Shown piece after piece: positions 60,510 through 64,000 of a DNA stretch of 64,000 nucleotides; position 1 is the stretch's first letter; every line of letters starts with the position of its first letter. The notes below the pieces were generated by a model, which searched no databases, had not been told where the DNA came from, and saw nothing but the letters and a program-made list of their open reading frames with translations. The DNA is taken from assembly GCA_963921425.1 (NCBI GenBank), contig OY992832.1, forward strand, positions 16,714,835 to 16,778,834, read 5' to 3'. Position numbers and translations under genes: made by a program. The stretch comes from Dryas octopetala. Taxonomy: Eukaryota; Streptophyta; Magnoliopsida; Rosales; Rosaceae.

Positions 60510-61341
60510 TTTCCATTGAACTCAGTGATTAAAGCCCTTCCACTTTACTCTATTTGTTATGCATAAAAAAAGTGTTGGACATACAATTTGCACTAGTGTG
60601 CCCATGTTTGTAATATTTTCGATACAAGTCATTAATTGTGTGACCGAGACTGTTACAAAACTAGAGCAGGAATGTCAATTTGTTCCTAAAATTGCAAAGC
60701 CTATGCATATTGTTTATCATGGTAGTGCCTAATTTGACTATTTAATGGACAAAAATTATGGAAAAGTCACCAAGTTAAAGAAAAGGGTTTCTGAAACCAC
60801 CTACCTTCTGAAACCGAGCCTCTTCAAGAGCTCCTCCAGTATTACTAGTATTACACTATTGCTTTTCTAGATCATTAATTCTAGACTTAGAACTTCCTTC
60901 CTATCCTATTTTAGTATTGCTAGTATTACACTACTGCTTTTCATATTTTTATATTTTGTGATTTGGGAAATTTTGGGATTGCTTGCTCTTTACAACGTTG
61001 GTATTCATATATCCACAAACGTACACAGACTTATTACATACATACATACATGATATGAATATGAGAACATTAATTTCATTCATGATTGTGTAACTTGCAC
61101 TTGTTGATGATTGTGCTTGCCTATTTTTTATTCCTATATCTCATAACGGTTTAATGCCTTCTATAAGAATGATCCATCAATCTTATTAATCTTAATCTTA
61201 ATTATTGGTTTTTCAAACCCATTCCCGGTCAATAATTAAACCAAAATGTCCATTGTCAGGAATCCTAGTCTATTTGGACTTGGGTGGGGTTCAAAAGAAC
61301 CTTGGAGTCATGCCATTGATTGATTGGATGGATATATATAA
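60510..61341. other. Intergenic, no gene seen
   Basis: AT-rich DNA with a short (CATA)n run near 61,028-61,050. No coding region is recognised. Confidence 0.4.
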
Positions 61342-61889
61342 GAGGAAATTACAGATTTGGTCCATTTATTTTATACCTAGTTCAATTTTGGTCCATAATC
61401 TTTTTTAAGTTCTGTTTTGGTCCACTAATTATTTCATTTGTTCAGTAAAGGTCCAGATTTGTGACTTTAAATCCTTTGGGTTGTGTTTTCTTCAATTATA
61501 ATTGAACTATAAGTTATATTTCATCATTTCTTAGTCATAAAAACAAATTTGGAGTATTATAATCTAAAAGAATTGATATTGGGTGAAGTTTGAAAAATTG
61601 GCAGTTTCGGGTACCCTACTTTGGGGTCAATTATCTTGAGTTTTAGAATTCCAATTTGAATGATTTTTATATGGTTGTAAAGAAGAAATACATAGCTTTA
61701 AAACAAGTATATGTTCGCTGAATTTGGGTGAGATTTGATAGGATAAAAAGCATGCCAAATTTGAGAAAACAAATATGGACCTTTACTGAACAAGTGGAAC
61801 ATTTAGTGGACCAAAACAGAACTTAAAAAAGATTGTGGACCAAAATTGAACTAGGTATAAAATAACTGGACTAAATCTGTAATTTCCTC
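61342..61889. mobile_element. Mutator-like MITE, 548 bp, with perfect 9-bp duplication
   Basis: The left end GAGGAAATTACAGATTTGGT is mirrored by the right end ATCTGTAATTTCCTC. The arms run ~115 bases. The flanks are TATATATAA at 61,333-61,341 and 61,890-61,898, though in an AT-rich site. The interior at 61,600-61,740 is related to the right arm of the foldback element at 40,207-40,340. Non-coding. Confidence 0.8.
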
Positions 61890-62544
61890 TATATATAATG
61901 TGGTTGATAAATTTTTTGTTGTGTTGAATCTTCTTCTGGGTTTTGTGGCTCTTTAATCCTTGAAAATTGTTTGATTTTCGGTTGAGATCCCAATGTTGAG
62001 CTTAATTAAAATACGATTTCAAGTTGGTTATGATATGGATTAAATTCAAAGAAAAGGGATGAAATGAATTGGTTGTTTGAGTGGTCTGCTTGGAGTTTGG
62101 GATTCAAATTAAGGTTCTATTCCTTCTGATCCTGGTGAAGGATTTGGTATATTAACTGTTATCATAAGTTTTGGAGGTCGTGAAGACACCAGTCATTGAA
62201 AAGTGGTGTTTTGGCATTGATTGTCAACACTTGCCAATTAAAATTTAAAGGGTAGTATGTTTCACTGATGAAGCCTCCAACGCTAATAAAGAAGCACATG
62301 AAGTCTGTTTCAGCTTCATGTTTCCTGATTATGGTCATGTAGCCAATGGTTCTTCTAGTAAGCAATTAAGTATCTATTTGCTCATATATTGAAAATCTAT
62401 ACTCTACTATAATTTGTAGAAAAATCTTCCATAAAAATTTGCTGTGTCGTACATGTAAGGATGTTCACCTATGTTGGACACTTTTTTTGATGCTTAGAAA
62501 TATAACAGTTATACAGGAAGCCATGGAAGTTGGAACATTACAAA

Positions 62545-62588
62545 CAGATACAATGTTTGTAACCCACAGATACAATGTTTGTAACCCA
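62545..62588. repeat. 22-bp tandem repeat, two copies
   Basis: ACAGATACAATGTTTGTAAC (plus two more bases) occurs twice head to tail, ~110 bases downstream of the NTF2 stop codon. Confidence 0.85.
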
Positions 62589-62697
62589 AAAAAAATAAAA
62601 CAGAGAGTTATAATATTTATTTTCTTAATCAAAGTCATCATAACAATATTTCATGCAGCAATAGGTTGCAAAATCCAGCAGTTAGAGTAAGAACAAA

Positions 62698-63218
62698 TTA
62701 ACCATAATTGAGACGAAATATGTCATTCTGCACAAAGAAACTTCCTTGTGGGGTGGGAATCAAGTGGAACATCTGCAACAAAATCACAACATTTCGAAGT
62801 CAATTAGTCCCTTTTTCTATTTTTCTTTAATGTAAAATTGTAAATGCAATCAAACATTAATTGGTAAGACATAATGTGAAAGTTGTGATCATCTGTACAA
62901 GGATAAATTAATAACCTGGCTGAATCTTAGGTGGTGCTCTTCCCCTGGTAATTGGAGGCTGCCACTGACAAAGACCACAATGCCACCAGTTGTGGATGAT
63001 GACTGTGAATCAATGGTGCTGATTGCATGCTTGCATTGATCAAACGGCAACTGGTTAAGCTTCGAAGATATATCATCAACCCCGAATATCTTTTGGCCCT
63101 CGAAGCTCAACAAAGAGGAGGGTTGATAGAGGGAAGAGAGGGAAGCTCTATCACTGTCAAATAGATGGTAATAATGGTCCACAAATGCCCTCCCCACCAT
63201 TTCCGCTTGTTCTTCCAT
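62698..63218 (-). CDS. NTF2: Nuclear transport factor 2 (NTF2)
   Basis: A small carrier that binds RanGDP and FG nucleoporins and returns Ran to the nucleus. Two exons, read downwards: 63218-62916 and 62772-62698, giving 125 residues, the normal NTF2 length. Key stretches are MVGRAFVDHYYHLFDSDRAS, LSSLYQPSSLLSFEGQKIFG and DDISSKLNQLPFDQCKHAIS. A short acidic/serine insert (SQSSSTTGG) precedes VVFVSGSLQL. The C-terminal exon reads TPQGSFFVQNDIFRLNYG, the family's standard ending. I chose ATG 63218 because the in-frame codons further upstream are Lys/Glu-rich and not part of the fold. The gene appears intact. An NTF2-like stand-alone protein of this size is most likely NTF2 itself rather than a domain of G3BP or NXF. 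Confidence 0.92.
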
Positions 63219-64000
63219 TTCTTCTTTGTTGTTCTTCTTCTTCTCTTCTCTGCCTCTCCACACTCCAATTCTGGCTATGAATATAAGGAAGATGGATTTG
63301 CCTAAAAGGTGCACAACATGTGCACTAAGACACTTCAAAGGAAAAGATGACACAGATTTGTCAGCTTAATTAGCACTAGATGACTGTCGTGCCCTTGCGC
63401 AGGTTGCCTTCAAAAGGGATGCCTATGATGAACTCAAGGGTACTAGGGTAATTGGACACTATAAAATGGGGAATCAACTCTGCTTCATTTTTACGGTTAG
63501 TGGGTCTTTTGTTGTGCCGAAAGTAAGTGTGGAATATATACTTTTCTGAACGACCATTCTTTCCAACAGGGAAGCTTTACCATCTCCTCTGCATTCAAAG
63601 AGAGAATGGGCAAAGGGCAAAGGGCAACGGGCAAAGCCAAGCCCATTCAGTAAGGTTTTTAGGTCCACAGAAATTTACCTAATTAGAACTGAAGCAGCTA
63701 TGGGTCGGCAGAATTGATGTGGCATATAATTGTCATATATACCAATTGTAGCGTCATATGTTACATTCCCTCTTGAAAGACAGGTCACATGGGAGCAATA
63801 TTTATGTCTATAGGTTCCTTTCTTTTTTGTGCGTGTAATTTATATTTTACTTGTTTAAGCCAAATTTATTTGAAACCCTCTCTCTGTTGCTTTTACATTC
63901 AACTAGTTATGTTATAAGTTATAACAATTTAAAGCAAAAACAAAAAGAGAAAATAATTGCACGTTCTCGCCAATGCTCTCCCACACATTCAACTCATTAC
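63219..64000 (-). promoter_or_regulatory. NTF2 upstream region
   Basis: No further gene seen to the right edge. A pyrimidine-rich leader lies just upstream of the ATG (plus-strand TTCTTCTTCTTC-type complement). A site-II-like AGCCCA element lies near 63,640. Promoter limits are not determinable by eye. Confidence 0.3.

Noticed and set aside
63219..63353. Upstream in-frame start for NTF2
   Set aside because: It would add ~45 residues outside the compact NTF2 fold; ATG 63218 gives the normal 125-residue length.
1..64000. CRISPR arrays, operons, phage or bacterial insertion sequences
   Set aside because: None seen; the window is plant nuclear DNA and short repeats here are microsatellites or transposon parts.

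Overview
This window is nuclear DNA from a flowering plant, almost certainly a eudicot. The genes have GT-AG introns, the intergenic DNA is very AT-rich, and every recognisable protein belongs to a plant family (PCFS4, HD-ZIP IV, COBRA-like, RIC, pectin methylesterase). The gene and transposon style would fit a woody rosid such as a Rosaceae member, but I cannot fix the species from sequence alone.

Layout: (1) 2.2-3.7 kb, minus strand: an F-box/LRR/FBD-type gene broken by frameshifts and stops. (2) 7.5-13.6 kb, plus strand: an intact seven-exon PCF11-like cleavage/polyadenylation factor (PCFS4 type); all six introns are phase 0 and one contains an LTR-like sequence and a long TC microsatellite. 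(3) 13.6-22 kb: intergenic, with tandem repeats and a short inverted-repeat element. (4) 22.1-25.7 kb, minus: an intact ten-exon HD-ZIP IV epidermal transcription factor (HDG2 type), with an L1-box in its inferred leader intron and GA-rich duplicated DNA upstream. (5) 28.5-36.6 kb: a transposon-rich block with two nested Mutator-like elements and a third carrying tRNA-promoter-like motifs. (6) 38.3 kb, minus: an intronless LEA-2/NHL-type membrane protein. (7) 39.9-41.2 kb: a foldback element beside a hAT-like element. (8) 41.7-43.8 kb, minus: a long COBRA-like protein (COBL7-11 clade). (9) 45.9 kb: a hAT-like element. (10) 47.3-49 kb, minus: a ROP-interactive CRIB protein (RIC). (11) 51.7-58.2 kb, minus: two pectin methylesterase copies, one a heavily deleted remnant and one full-length apart from a frameshift, separated by a Mutator-like and a hAT-like element. 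(12) 59.3-60.5 kb: a duplicated non-coding segment with a coiled-coil gene remnant. (13) 62.7-63.2 kb, minus: an intact NTF2 gene.

The intact genes cover mRNA 3'-end processing, epidermal identity, cell-wall anisotropy, ROP GTPase signalling and Ran import. RIC, COBL10-type and type I PME families are all used in polarised growth, but nothing in the sequence shows they are co-regulated. I found no prokaryote-style operon, CRISPR array or clearly new protein system. The most unusual content is the transposon structure, several elements of which have target-site duplications readable by eye, and the stepwise decay of the pectin methylesterase pair.
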